From contig NZ_AOFQ01000071.1 of assembly GCF_000495915.1 (NCBI RefSeq), forward strand, positions 1 through 64,000: DNA of 64,000 bases. The letters run 5' to 3'. Both the position numbers and the translations under genes were made by a program. Below are positions 41,856-52,394 of this stretch, in pieces. The notes beneath the pieces are model-generated. The model had not been told where the DNA came from. It worked only from the letters and a program-made list of their open reading frames with translations, and searched no databases. The stretch comes from Stutzerimonas chloritidismutans AW-1. Its GTDB lineage: Bacteria > Pseudomonadota > Gammaproteobacteria > Pseudomonadales > Pseudomonadaceae. The stretch's first letter is position 1. Every line of letters begins with the position of its first letter.

Positions 41856-43121
41856 TTACCACAACGGCAGGCTGTAGCTGACGATGACGCGGTTCTCGTC
41901 CAGATCGCTCTGGAAGTTGCTCCGCGTGGTGGCGTTGCGCAGCTTGAGGCCAAGATTCTTCAGCGGGCCGCTCTGGATGACGTAGGCGATGTCGGTGTTG
42001 CGCTCCCAAGTCTTGCCTTCGCTGGCGCCAGCGCCGCGGTCGACGTTGTCACCGGAGACGTAGCGGGTCATCAGGCTCAGCCCGGGAATGCCCATGGCGG
42101 CGAAGTCGTAGTCATAACGGACCTGCCAGGAACGCTCGTCCTGGTTACCGAAATCGTTGATCTGCAACAGGTTGATCAACGCGTTATCGCCACCGGCGAC
42201 GTAGGCGAAACCGGTATCGCCGCTCATGTGCTGGTAACCGCCGGTGAAGGCGTGACCGCCATGTTTGTAGGTGAACAGCGCGCCGAAGGCGTCGTTGTCG
42301 ACGTTGCTGCCGCCATCGTCGGTGGAGCGCACATAGCGCAGGTCGGTCTTGAAGCTCTGCGACTCGCCGATGGGCAGCACATGGACCAGGCTGAGGTTGT
42401 GCTGGTCGTAGATGCCGTCCAGCCCACCGTAGTAGTAGCTGGTGGCCAATTGTGGCGACCAGTCGTAGCGCCCGCCGGCGAAGAGGAATTCGTCGCTGGT
42501 GGTGCCACCGCTGCCGAAGGTGATGTTGCGCAGCCCGCCATTGAACACCGTCATCTCTTCGTAGTTGGAAGAGTCGCGGTAGCTGGTGCGATCCAGCATG
42601 CCGAGATCCAGCGTGAGGCCTTCGACATCCTTGCTCTGCAGCCAGGCGCCGCGATAGATGTTCGGCAGCAGGCGGCTGTCGTTGCGCATCAGCACCGGGA
42701 TCACCGGTTGCAGCGTGCCCACGTGCAGCGTGGTGGCGGACAGCTTGGCCTTGGCGGTCAGGCCCGCCGTGCCGTAGTCGTCCGCCGGTTCACCGGAGGC
42801 CGAGCGTGGCAGCAGGCCGGTGCCACCGCGACCGGAGCCGGAGTCGAGCTTGACGCCGAGCAGCCCGATGGCATCCAGGCCAAAGCCGACCGGCCCTTCG
42901 GTGTAGCCGGATTCCATTTTCAGGATGAAGCCCTGGGCCCACTCCTCGGCCTTGGACTGGCCGTCCCCCGAACGGAAGTCGCGGTTCATGTAGAAGTTGC
43001 GCAGTTCGACAGCGGCCTTGCTGTCTTCGATGAAGGCGGCCGAAGCCGTGGTGGACATGCCCAGGATGGCCGCGGCCAGGCTGGAAAGCAGGAAGGTTCG
43101 GCTTGCTGGTATCAGTTGCAT
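41856..43121 (-). CDS. OprD-family outer-membrane porin
   Basis: A 421-aa porin with a signal peptide (MQLIPASRTFLLSSLAAAIL, cleavage near ASA-28) and a mature start FIEDSKAAVELRNFYMNRDF characteristic of OprD. The rest is an 18-strand barrel pattern ending in the aromatic-terminal SLPLW. OprD proteins take up carboxylated compounds and amino acids. It is the last gene of a probable operon with the acyl-CoA synthetase and CMD protein, suggesting import of an organic acid that the synthetase activates. The exact OprD branch is not determined. Confidence 0.93.
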   Translation of the reverse strand: MQLIPASRTFLLSSLAAAILGMSTTASAAFIEDSKAAVELRNFYMNRDFRSGDGQSKAEEWAQGFILKMESGYTEGPVGFGLDAIGLLGVKLDSGSGRGGTGLLPRSASGEPADDYGTAGLTAKAKLSATTLHVGTLQPVIPVLMRNDSRLLPNIYRGAWLQSKDVEGLTLDLGMLDRTSYRDSSNYEEMTVFNGGLRNITFGSGGTTSDEFLFAGGRYDWSPQLATSYYYGGLDGIYDQHNLSLVHVLPIGESQSFKTDLRYVRSTDDGGSNVDNDAFGALFTYKHGGHAFTGGYQHMSGDTGFAYVAGGDNALINLLQINDFGNQDERSWQVRYDYDFAAMGIPGLSLMTRYVSGDNVDRGAGASEGKTWERNTDIAYVIQSGPLKNLGLKLRNATTRSNFQSDLDENRVIVSYSLPLW

Positions 43122-43131
43122 AGCTTTCTCT

Positions 43132-43143
43132 CTTGTTGTTGTG
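43132..43143 (-). promoter_or_regulatory. A-rich Hfq/Crc-like motif before oprD
   Basis: The mRNA reads CACAACAACAAGAGAGAAAG about 10 nt before the start codon. AACAACAAGAG is a very good match to Pseudomonas Hfq/Crc targets and overlaps the ribosome-binding region. Confidence 0.55.
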
Positions 43144-43223
43144 ATCGTTGATGCAGCTGTTGAGCCCGACTGCCAACTGCCCGGGCTCGGATTACCACTT
43201 CATGCGGTAATGCGGTGTCGCGC

Positions 43224-43829
43224 TCAGCGCGCGGTGCTTCTGGGCACGCGGCCCAGCAGATAGAACTCGTCGTTGGGCGGGGTGCGCGCCATGGACACCA
43301 GGCGGTTGGAGAGGCCGAACAGTCCAGCGATGGCGCCGATATCCCAGATGTCATCGAGGCTGAAACCCTGGGCTTCCAGCCGCGCTTGCCAGACGTCGTC
43401 CAGCACGCCGCGCCCGGCGGCCAGGTGCAGGGCGAAATCGAGCATGGTGCGCTGACGTTCGGAGATCGGCGCGGTGTGGTAGTTGACGGCGATCTGGTCA
43501 GCCAGCTGCGCGTCCTTGGCGAGGATGCGCAGGATCGCGCCATGGGCAACCACGCAATACAGGCAGCCGTGGTCGGCGCTCACCGCGACCACGATCATCT
43601 CCTTCTCGGCCTGGGTCAGGCTGTCGGCTTCGCGCTCCATCAGCGCATCGTGATAGGCGAAGAAGGCGCGAAACTCCGCCGGCCGATGAGCCAGCATGAG
43701 AAACACGTTGGGGATGAAACCGGCCTTTTCCTGCACGGCGAGAATCCGTTCGCGCAGGTCGGCGGGCAGCGTGTCGAGGCTATCGGACAGCGGAAAACGG
43801 CTGATCGACTGAGTAGTAGGCAGCGCCAT
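43224..43829 (-). CDS. Carboxymuconolactone decarboxylase / AhpD-like protein
   Basis: A 201-aa peroxidase-related protein of the CMD family. The redox motif HGCLYCVVAHG (Cys-x-x-Cys with a following His) is clear, after a helical N-terminal extension. Such proteins reduce peroxides through their Cys pair. It lies 57 nt after the acyl-CoA synthetase and 102 nt before the porin on the minus strand, most likely one operon. Its role beside a CoA ligase is not obvious. Confidence 0.85.
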   Translation of the reverse strand: MALPTTQSISRFPLSDSLDTLPADLRERILAVQEKAGFIPNVFLMLAHRPAEFRAFFAYHDALMEREADSLTQAEKEMIVVAVSADHGCLYCVVAHGAILRILAKDAQLADQIAVNYHTAPISERQRTMLDFALHLAAGRGVLDDVWQARLEAQGFSLDDIWDIGAIAGLFGLSNRLVSMARTPPNDEFYLLGRVPRSTAR

Positions 43830-43886
43830 GGAAAGCTCCTTTTCGGATGAGCGAATTGCCGGCCGGGCGAACCCGGCCGGTGCCGG

Positions 43887-45569
43887 TCAGTGCTGCTCGC
43901 TGATACCCAGCTCGACCACGCTGATCTCGCGCATGCGGAACTTCTGCACCTTGCCGCTGATGGTCATCGGGAAGTCGTCCACGAACCGGATATGCCGCGG
44001 CGTCTTGAAGTGGGCAATGCGGCCCTTGCAGAACTCGCGCAGCGCCTCGGCCTCGACCTGATGGCCCGGGTGCAGCTTGACCCAGGCGACGATCTCCTCG
44101 CCGAACTTGCTGTCCGGCACGCCGATCACCTGCACATCGGCCACCGCCGGATGGGTGAAGAGAAATTCCTCGATCTCGCGCGGGTACACGTTCTCGCCGC
44201 CGCGGATGATCATGTCCTTATTGCGGCCGACGATCTTGATGTAACCCTCATCGTCCATTACCGCGAGGTCACCGGTGTGCATCCAGCGGGCGCCGTCGAT
44301 GGCATCGCGGGTGGCGTCCGGGTTGTTCCAGTAACCGAGCATCACGCTGTAGCCGCGGGTGCACAGTTCGCCGATCTGCCCGCGCGGCACCACCGCGCCG
44401 TGCTCGTCGACGATCTTGCTTTCCAGATGCGGCTGCGTGCGGCCGACGCTGGTCACGCGACGTTCCAGGTCGTCGTCGGCGCTGGTCTGGGTGGAGACCG
44501 GGCTGGTTTCGGTCATGCCGTAGGCGATCTGCATTTCGGCCAGATGCATGTCGTCGATGACGCGCTTCATGACCTCGATCGGGCAGGTGGAACCGGCCAT
44601 GATGCCGGTGCGCAGGCTGCTGAGGTCCAGCGACTGGCGCTCCGGGTGATCGAGCATGGCGATGAACATGGTCGGCACGCCGTACATGCCGGTGGCCTTT
44701 TCCTCGGCCGCGGCCTGCAGTGCCGCCAGCGGTTCGAAGGCGGCGCTCGGGTAAATCATCGTGGTGCCGTGGGTGACACAGCCGAGATTGCCCATGACCA
44801 TGCCAAAGCAGTGGTACAGCGGCACCGGGATCACCAGACGGTCGTGCTCGGTCAGCCTGAGGCTCTCGCCGACCATGTAGCCGTTGTTGAGGATGTTGTA
44901 ATGACTGAGGGTCGCACCCTTGGGGAAGCCCGTGGTGCCGGAGGTGTACTGGATGTTGATGGGGTCGTCGAACTGCAGGCGTTCGCCGCACTGGCGCAGC
45001 TGTTCGGGGCCGACCTGCTCGGCCATCTCCATCAGCGCCTGCCACTGGAGCATGCCGTCCACCGGCTTGTCGCACAGGCTGATCACCCCGCGCAGCTCTG
45101 GCAGCATGTGGCTCTGCAGCGCGCCAACTGCGGCGCTTTCCAGCTCCGGCAGCAGCTCGTGCAGCATGGCGTGGTAATCGGACGTCTTGAAGGCATCGGC
45201 GCAGATCAGCCAGCGGCAGCCGGATTGCTTCAATGCGTATTCGAGTTCGCTGAGGCGGTAGGCGGGGTTGATGTTGACCAGCACAACGCCGATCTTCGCC
45301 GTAGCGAACTGGGTGATGCACCACTGGGCATTGTTCGGCGACCAGATGCCCACTCGTTCGCCAGCTTGCAGTCCGAGGGCCAGCAGGCCACGCGCGCAAC
45401 GGTCCACCGCCTCCGCCAGTTCCGCCCAGGTGTAACGCAGTTGCTGATGGCGCACCACCAGGGCCTCACGCTGGGGAAAGCGCTCCACGGTACGGTCGAA
45501 CGCCGCGCCGATGGTCATGGGCAACAGGGGTTTGCTCTGCGGTCCGCAGGTATAGCTCGGAAGACTCAT
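43887..45569 (-). CDS. AMP-forming acyl-CoA synthetase
   Basis: A 560-aa ligase that activates a carboxylic acid to its CoA thioester with ATP. The AMP-binding loop [15 protein letters not shown] (about residue 200), [10 protein letters not shown], the GYWNNPD/HTGDL region and the C-terminal [13 protein letters not shown] with the catalytic Lys are all present. Upstream is a LiuR-like palindrome at 45650, and the leader mRNA contains AACAAACA. Size suggests short- to medium-chain acids; a leucine-pathway acid such as isovalerate or methylcrotonate is a reasonable guess. The start at 45569 follows GAGGGAAA. Confidence 0.9.
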   Translation of the reverse strand: MSLPSYTCGPQSKPLLPMTIGAAFDRTVERFPQREALVVRHQQLRYTWAELAEAVDRCARGLLALGLQAGERVGIWSPNNAQWCITQFATAKIGVVLVNINPAYRLSELEYALKQSGCRWLICADAFKTSDYHAMLHELLPELESAAVGALQSHMLPELRGVISLCDKPVDGMLQWQALMEMAEQVGPEQLRQCGERLQFDDPINIQYTSGTTGFPKGATLSHYNILNNGYMVGESLRLTEHDRLVIPVPLYHCFGMVMGNLGCVTHGTTMIYPSAAFEPLAALQAAAEEKATGMYGVPTMFIAMLDHPERQSLDLSSLRTGIMAGSTCPIEVMKRVIDDMHLAEMQIAYGMTETSPVSTQTSADDDLERRVTSVGRTQPHLESKIVDEHGAVVPRGQIGELCTRGYSVMLGYWNNPDATRDAIDGARWMHTGDLAVMDDEGYIKIVGRNKDMIIRGGENVYPREIEEFLFTHPAVADVQVIGVPDSKFGEEIVAWVKLHPGHQVEAEALREFCKGRIAHFKTPRHIRFVDDFPMTISGKVQKFRMREISVVELGISEQH

Positions 45570-45649
45570 GACGATTTCCCTCAGTCTTATGTTTGTTATG
45601 AGGCGTGCTCGCAAGGGTGCTGGCGCTGCTGACAGTCACCCTAGGCGAC

Positions 45650-45667
45650 GATTACGTTAACGTAAAG
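45650..45667. promoter_or_regulatory. LiuR-like palindrome before acyl-CoA synthetase
   Basis: GATTACGTTAACGTAAAG contains the 14-bp palindrome TTACGTTAACGTAA and matches the liuA site at 16 of 18 positions. It sits 81 bp upstream of the synthetase start. The rest of 45570-45875 has a hairpin near 45808 and no gene that I can support. Confidence 0.65.
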
Positions 45668-45807
45668 GTAACTAGCTGACAATATGTCGCAGGGTAGGCG
45701 AAAGTCGAGGAGCTCGAGCAGTCAAATGGCCATTATCTGGTGACGAATAACGGGGTCAGCCGCGGCCAGATCGGCGCTGACACGACGTGTCGGAAGGCAT
45801 GCCTGAG

Positions 45808-45829
45808 CGGCGCAAAAACGGTTGCGCCG
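45808..45829 (-). terminator. Hairpin beyond uvsE
   Basis: CGGCGCAA (45808-45815) and TTGCGCCG (45822-45829) form an 8-bp GC-rich stem 47 bp beyond the uvsE stop. There is no clear T run, so terminator function is only suggested. Confidence 0.4.
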
Positions 45830-45875
45830 GAGCCTCTGCAACGATGCCGCGCATGCGTCTGCCGAAGACGCCTCG

Positions 45876-46898
45876 TCAGCCGCATTCGCGCTGGTACTCG
45901 TTATGGAAATCTAGCGCGGCGAGGTTCTTGTCCTTGGCTTCGAGCATGATGTCGAAGCGATCCAGAAACTGAAACGCATAGCGATTCGTCCAGCGGTTCC
46001 ACATGCGCTTGCTGTGCGCATAGAGGTCGCGCTTGCTGACCTTTTCCAGCAACTCGGGGATTTCCAGCTTCCGCTCCGGCGCGAAGCCCAGCTCCATCAG
46101 GCGCTCCGGCGGCTGCGAGTAGTGCATGGTGGGCCGCACGCCGCGCCAGCTTTCCAGAACACGCTCGATGCGCGGGTCGTCCGGCTCGATGTAGCGGCCT
46201 TCGTGAATCCAGCAGTGATGGATGTCCAGCACCACCGGCGCGAGGTCCGCGAGCCCCAGGCAGTCGTCCAGGCCATAGGTCTTTTCGTCGTTCTCGAAGG
46301 TGATGCAGTGGCGCGCCTCGCTCGACAGCCGCGGCCACACGGCACGCACGCCCTCGGCGCCGAGCCGCCCGGCGATATGCAGGTTGCACTTGAAGTCCTG
46401 GAAGCGCCGGCCATAACCCATCATGCGGATCATGTCGGCGTGGTATTCGAATTCCGCCAGGCTGTTTTCCACCACCAGGGGCTTGTCCGATCCCAGCACG
46501 CAGTACTGGCCGGGATGCATCGACAGGCGGATATCGTTGGCCCGCGCCAGCTCGCCGATCGCGGCGAAACCCGCCTCTAGGCGGCTCTGTATTTCAGCAC
46601 GGCGATAGAACGGCGCGATCTCGGCATGGCTGTAGAACGGCAGCAAGTCGCTGGACAGGCGCAACATGCGCAGCATCGGCGGCAATGTGGCGACGTATTC
46701 GAGCAACACCCGCTGAGCGCTCAGGTTGTGCTCGACGATCTCCTCCAGCCTCGCCTCGGCCGCGGCGCGACCGACCGAGGCCATCCAGCGCAGCGTGGTG
46801 CTGCGCGGATTGAAGGTGCGCTCGATGCGCTCCAGCTCCTTCAGCGAGAGGCTCTGTTGCGGATGGCGATACATGCAGGCGAAGCCGATGCGGGGCAT
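45876..46898 (-). CDS. uvsE: UV-damage endonuclease UvsE
   Basis: A 340-aa UvdE-type TIM-barrel endonuclease that nicks DNA 5' of UV photoproducts and some other lesions. Diagnostic stretches are PRIGFACMYRHP, LPFYSHAEIAPFY, IRLSMHPGQYCVLGSD, the metal-ligand region VLDIHHCWIHEG and THYSQP-like TMHYSQPPE. The start at 46898 gives the conserved MPRIGFACMY; the upstream extension to 47021 is low-complexity. It is a single gene between the two LiuR-type promoters and not obviously related to them. Confidence 0.94.
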   Translation of the reverse strand: MPRIGFACMYRHPQQSLSLKELERIERTFNPRSTTLRWMASVGRAAAEARLEEIVEHNLSAQRVLLEYVATLPPMLRMLRLSSDLLPFYSHAEIAPFYRRAEIQSRLEAGFAAIGELARANDIRLSMHPGQYCVLGSDKPLVVENSLAEFEYHADMIRMMGYGRRFQDFKCNLHIAGRLGAEGVRAVWPRLSSEARHCITFENDEKTYGLDDCLGLADLAPVVLDIHHCWIHEGRYIEPDDPRIERVLESWRGVRPTMHYSQPPERLMELGFAPERKLEIPELLEKVSKRDLYAHSKRMWNRWTNRYAFQFLDRFDIMLEAKDKNLAALDFHNEYQRECG

Positions 46899-47083
46899 GG
46901 AGTTCCTCGTCGGGTGGCAGGCCGGCATTGCGGCCACTGCCTGTTTAGTCCCGCCAGCCTCGCGGCGAGTGCCCCGCCACCGACGAAACACCATCGCAGG
47001 ACCGACCACCGACGGCCGCACCTTGGCAGGCCTATGCTTGCAGCATGCCGACTCGGCGGTGTGTTGACAGACCGAGAGCGGAC

Positions 47084-47101
47084 CTTTACGTTAACGTAAA
47101 G
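47084..47101. promoter_or_regulatory. Perfect LiuR-like palindrome before liuA
   Basis: CTTTACGTTAACGTAAAG is an exact 18-bp palindrome 118 bp upstream of liuA. It resembles sites of the MerR-family regulator LiuR. The 46899-47218 interval also includes the A-rich leader AACAATTACAAGACAAG (47191-47207) and no other gene. Confidence 0.75.
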
Positions 47102-47218
47102 CAGCGAACGACCATCCCTGTCGATGACGTCAGACCGCTACCAGAGCGCCGGCCTGCACTCCGCCGGACGAACGAATCCTCTGAAAACAGAACAATTACA
47201 AGACAAGCAGGTGGCCCC

Positions 47219-48382
47219 ATGAACTACTCCAGCCTCAATTTCGCCCTCGGTGAAACCATCGACATGCTGCGCGAGCAGGTGCAGGCCTTTGTCGCCGCCG
47301 AGATTGCTCCGCGCGCCGAAGCCATCGATCAGGAAAACCTGTTCCCGGCGGACATGTGGAGAAAATTCGGCGAGATGGGTCTGCTCGGCGTGACCGTCTC
47401 CGAGGAGTACGGCGGTGCCGGCCTCGGCTACCTGGCCCACGTGGTGGCGATGGAAGAAATCAGCCGCGGCTCGGCCTCGGTCGCCCTCTCCTACGGCGCC
47501 CACTCCAACCTGTGCGTCAACCAGATCAACCGCAACGGCAACCCCGAGCAGAAGGCCCGCTACCTGCCCAAGCTGATCAGCGGCGAACACGTCGGCGCGC
47601 TGGCCATGAGCGAGCCGAATGCCGGTTCCGACGTGGTCTCCATGAAGCTGCGCGCCGAAAAGCGCGGCGACCGCTACGTGCTCAACGGCAGCAAGACCTG
47701 GATCACCAACGGCCCGGACGCCAACACCTATGTGATCTACGCCAAGACCGACCTGGACAAGGGTCCGCACGGCATCACCGCGTTCATCGTCGAGCGCGAC
47801 TGGAAAGGTTTCTCCCGCGGCAACAAGTTCGACAAGCTCGGCATGCGTGGCTCCAACACCTGCGAGCTGTTCTTCGATGACGTCGAGGTGCCGCAAGAGA
47901 ACGTGCTGGGCGTCGAGAACGGCGGCGTCAAGGTGCTGATGAGCGGCCTGGATTACGAGCGCGTGGTACTGGCCGGCGGCCCGACCGGGATCATGCAGGC
48001 CTGCCTCGACGTGGTGGTGCCCTACATCCACGACCGCAAGCAGTTCGGCCAGAGCATCGGCGAGTTCCAGTTCATCCAGGGCAAGGTGGCGGACATGTAC
48101 ACCCAGCTCAACGCCAGCCGTGCCTATCTCTACGCCGTCGCCCAGGCCTGCGACCGTGGCGAGACCACCCGCAAGGACGCCGCCGGGGTGATCCTCTATA
48201 CCGCCGAGAACGCCACGCAGATGGCCCTGCAGGCGATCCAGATTCTCGGTGGCAACGGCTATATCAACGAATTCCCCACCGGCCGCCTGCTGCGTGACGC
48301 CAAGCTCTACGAGATCGGCGCCGGCACCAGCGAGATCCGCCGGATGCTGATCGGCCGCGAGCTGTTCAACGAATCCAGGTGA
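47219..48382 (+). CDS. liuA: Isovaleryl-CoA dehydrogenase
   Basis: A 387-aa acyl-CoA dehydrogenase that oxidises isovaleryl-CoA to 3-methylcrotonyl-CoA in leucine breakdown. Landmarks are [20 protein letters not shown], the substrate-side [35 protein letters not shown] with the catalytic Glu region, and the C-terminal [20 protein letters not shown]. The start at 47219 gives the family-typical [19 protein letters not shown] and follows GCAGGTGG. It opens a liuABC operon. Confidence 0.95.
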   Translation: MNYSSLNFALGETIDMLREQVQAFVAAEIAPRAEAIDQENLFPADMWRKFGEMGLLGVTVSEEYGGAGLGYLAHVVAMEEISRGSASVALSYGAHSNLCVNQINRNGNPEQKARYLPKLISGEHVGALAMSEPNAGSDVVSMKLRAEKRGDRYVLNGSKTWITNGPDANTYVIYAKTDLDKGPHGITAFIVERDWKGFSRGNKFDKLGMRGSNTCELFFDDVEVPQENVLGVENGGVKVLMSGLDYERVVLAGGPTGIMQACLDVVVPYIHDRKQFGQSIGEFQFIQGKVADMYTQLNASRAYLYAVAQACDRGETTRKDAAGVILYTAENATQMALQAIQILGGNGYINEFPTGRLLRDAKLYEIGAGTSEIRRMLIGRELFNESR

Positions 48383-48414
48383 GCTGCGGGCGGAACAACA
48401 CCCAACCCTCGTAG

Positions 48415-48442
48415 GGTGGAAAACCGCGAAGCGTTTTCCACC
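48415..48442. repeat. REP-like inverted repeat between liuA and liuB
   Basis: GGTGGAAAAC (48415-48424) and GTTTTCCACC (48433-48442) with a CGCGAAGC loop, preceded by CGTAG. This resembles the GTAGGGTGGAAAAC-type repeats scattered in Pseudomonas genomes. It may also tune liuA-to-liuB expression. Confidence 0.65.
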
Positions 48443-48493
48443 GCAGTCGGTAGATGGCAGCGCCATCCATGATGGAATTGAACGGAGCCAACC

Positions 48494-50101
<1,608 letters not shown>

Positions 50102-50158
50102 TCCGTGCCGCCGGCAGCCGAACGCGCCGGCGACTGCAGTCGCATCGAGGATGCCGAG

Positions 50159-50956
50159 ATGACCGATTTCCAGACCATCGAATTGAACACAGACGCGCGC
50201 GGCGTGGCCACCCTCTGGCTCAACCGCGCGGACAAGAACAACGCCTTCGACGCCCGGGTGATCGGCGAACTGAACGCCGCGCTGGCCCAGGTGCAGGACG
50301 ATGCGAGCATCCGCTTCCTGATCCTGCGCGGGCGCGGCAAGCATTTCTCCGCCGGTGCCGATCTGGGCTGGATGCGCGAGTCGGCCAAGCTCGACTACCA
50401 GGCCAATCTCGCCGACGCCCATGAACTTGGCGAGCTGATGCAACGCCTCTACCAACTGCCGCAGCCGACCCTGGCCGTGGTGCAGGGCGCGGCCTTTGGC
50501 GGCGCCTTGGGGCTGATCGCCTGCTGCGACATGGCCATCGGTGCCAGCGATGCGCTGTTCTGCCTGTCAGAAGTACGCATCGGCCTGGCCCCGGCGGTGA
50601 TCAGCCCGTTCGTGGTCAAGGCCATCGGCGAGCGCGCCACCCGCCGCTACGCGCTGACCGCCGAACGCTTCGACGGTAAGCGTGCCCGCGAACTCGGCCT
50701 GCTTGCCGAGACCTACCCGGCCAGTGAACTGGACGCCGCGCTCGAGCAGTGGGTCGACAACCTGCTGCTCAACAGCCCGCAGGCGCTCAAGGCTTGCAAG
50801 GACCTGCTGCTGGAAGTGGGTGATGGCGATTTCAGCGCCGACCTGCGCCAGACCACCGAACAGGCCATTGCGCGCCTGCGCACCAGCTCGGAAGGTCAGG
50901 AAGGCCTGAGCGCCTTCCTGGAAAAACGCACGCCCGCCTGGCAGGAGCGCGCGTGA
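50159..50956 (+). CDS. liuC: Methylglutaconyl-CoA hydratase
   Basis: A 265-aa enoyl-CoA hydratase-family enzyme that hydrates 3-methylglutaconyl-CoA to HMG-CoA. The oxyanion-hole regions RGRGKHFSAGADLGWMRESA and GAAFGGALGLIACCDMAIG and the catalytic area CLSEVRIGLAPAVISPFV are present. The start at 50159 gives MTDFQTIELNTDARGVATL; the longer frame begins in spacer DNA. It follows liuB by 57 nt. Normally liuD and liuE would follow, but here repeat DNA does. Confidence 0.94.
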   Translation: MTDFQTIELNTDARGVATLWLNRADKNNAFDARVIGELNAALAQVQDDASIRFLILRGRGKHFSAGADLGWMRESAKLDYQANLADAHELGELMQRLYQLPQPTLAVVQGAAFGGALGLIACCDMAIGASDALFCLSEVRIGLAPAVISPFVVKAIGERATRRYALTAERFDGKRARELGLLAETYPASELDAALEQWVDNLLLNSPQALKACKDLLLEVGDGDFSADLRQTTEQAIARLRTSSEGQEGLSAFLEKRTPAWQERA

Positions 50957-51015
50957 TGACTGGGCTTCTGTGGGGTGCTCGCTCGTATACGTTGTCGCGT
51001 ACGCGCGGTGAGAGG

Positions 51016-51430
51016 GTTGCGTTGTGTGGTGGTCGGGCGGCTGTGTCGGTCCTTGGCACCGCCCCCTCGCCCCAGCCCTATCCCCAAGGGGGAGAGGGAG
51101 TTGGTCTGTGCAATGGCTGGGCGGGAGTGCATGTGCGTAGCAACGCCCCCTCGCCCCAGCCCGCTCCCCGGCACTCTTCCCAAGGAGGAGAGTATGTTGG
51201 CTTGTGCAGTGGCAGGGGGATTGTGCAGGGCCGCAGCACCGCCCCCTCACCCCAGCCCTCTCCCTCCGGGAGAGGGGGCTGCATTCGCGTTTGGCTGGAC
51301 TGCCCGGTAGCGCACTCAGCTTGAGGCTCACCAGACTTTCTTCCGCGGGACGACTATCACCTGCGCCCCTGACCACCCCGCAGATGCCGTCCCCTCGCCC
51401 CCTTGGGGAGAGGGTTAGGGTGAGGGGGCG
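51016..51430. repeat. Tandem ~90-bp repeats with CCCTCTCCC hairpins
   Basis: Three direct units begin GTTG at about 51016, 51100 and 51196 (periods 84 and 96 bp). Each has TGTG near its start and CGCCCCCTC-CCCCAGCCC before a hairpin; in unit 3 it is CCCTCTCCC (51256-51264) / GGGAGAGGG (51268-51276). A fourth, partial copy lies inverted at about 51391-51430. The 50957-51447 interval contains no gene that I can support. REP-like multiplication seems likely. Confidence 0.75.
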
Positions 51431-51447
51431 GAGTCCCGCCATACACC

Positions 51448-52269
51448 TCAGTCGAATTCCACTTCGGCTTTCTGCGCCAGGCCGTTGTGATCGCCGGCCC
51501 AGAGTTCGGCATTGCCCGGCGCGACAATGCGCCCGCCGACCTCGAACGGCTGCGGTGCGATCAGCGGGCGCAGGCCGCGGTAGGCGAAGCGGCGCAGGCG
51601 GGCATCGGGATTGGCGCGGCAAAAGGCACGCAGGTTCAGCGTGGCGATCAGCGGGCCGTGAACGACCAGACCGGCATAGCCCTCGGCCTCGGTGACGTAG
51701 GGCCAGTCGTAATGGATGCGATGGCCGTTGAAGGTGACCGCCGAATAGCGGAACAGCAGCGTCGGCGTCGGCGTTACCGCCTCGCGCCAGCCACCGGCGA
51801 CCATGGGTTCGCCGCTGCTGGTCTTTGGCGGGGTGGGCTCGCGGTAGACGATGTCCTGTTCCTCGCGGATGGCCAGACGGCCGTCCTGCAGGTAGTCGTG
51901 CTGCACGGTGACGAACAGCAGCGCACCGGTGCGACCGTGCTTTTCCTCGATGTGCTTGATGGTCGACCCCCGCCGCGCCTCGCCACCGGCTTCCAGCGGA
52001 CGGAGAAACTCGACCCGACCACCGGCCCACATGCGGTTGCGGTTATCGGCCGGGGGCAGGAAGCCGCCGCGCGCCGGGTGACCGTCCTTGCCCAGGCCGC
52101 TCTCGGCGATGGGCTCCTGAAAGAAGCACCATTGCCACAACGGCGGCAACGCCTCGCCATGAGCGGGCGTTGTTTCGCCGAATGTGGCGGCGATGCGCAT
52201 CAGCAGGTTGCGGCTGAGCTGGTCGTGCACTTCTTCGCTGCGGCCAATCCAGGCAGAGATATCGGTCAT
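51448..52269 (-). CDS. MaoC / FAS1-type double hot-dog dehydratase
   Basis: A 273-aa acyl-CoA hydratase of the HTD2 / mesaconyl-C4-CoA hydratase group. The N-terminal FAS1-dehydratase-like domain (about 1-150) begins MTDISAWIGRSEEVHDQL; the C-terminal MaoC domain shows RIHYDWPYVTEAEGYAGLVV with the HGPL that follows. Related Pseudomonas proteins hydrate itaconyl-CoA or similar C5 thioesters and are also paired with a LysR regulator. No CoA transferase or lyase is next to it here, so the substrate is open. Divergent from the LysR gene by 125 bp. Confidence 0.82.
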   Translation of the reverse strand: MTDISAWIGRSEEVHDQLSRNLLMRIAATFGETTPAHGEALPPLWQWCFFQEPIAESGLGKDGHPARGGFLPPADNRNRMWAGGRVEFLRPLEAGGEARRGSTIKHIEEKHGRTGALLFVTVQHDYLQDGRLAIREEQDIVYREPTPPKTSSGEPMVAGGWREAVTPTPTLLFRYSAVTFNGHRIHYDWPYVTEAEGYAGLVVHGPLIATLNLRAFCRANPDARLRRFAYRGLRPLIAPQPFEVGGRIVAPGNAELWAGDHNGLAQKAEVEFD

Positions 52270-52394
52270 TGCGGCTTCCGGTCGTTGTCTTTGTTTCGCT
52301 GGAGAATGCTACGACGGCGGCGTTCCGTGAATTTGTATTTACCGACACCAGCGTTCGGCTAAGCTGAACGCCGTTCCAAGTACCGGTATCAAGC

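Noticed and set aside
43890-45632. A 580-codon plus-strand frame opposite the acyl-CoA synthetase
   Set aside because: Exact antisense shadow of a clear AMP-ligase.
51016-51430. Possible CRISPR array after liuC
   Set aside because: Only three to four units of about 90 bp, diverged, with one inverted and no short conserved repeat with unique spacers; no cas genes.
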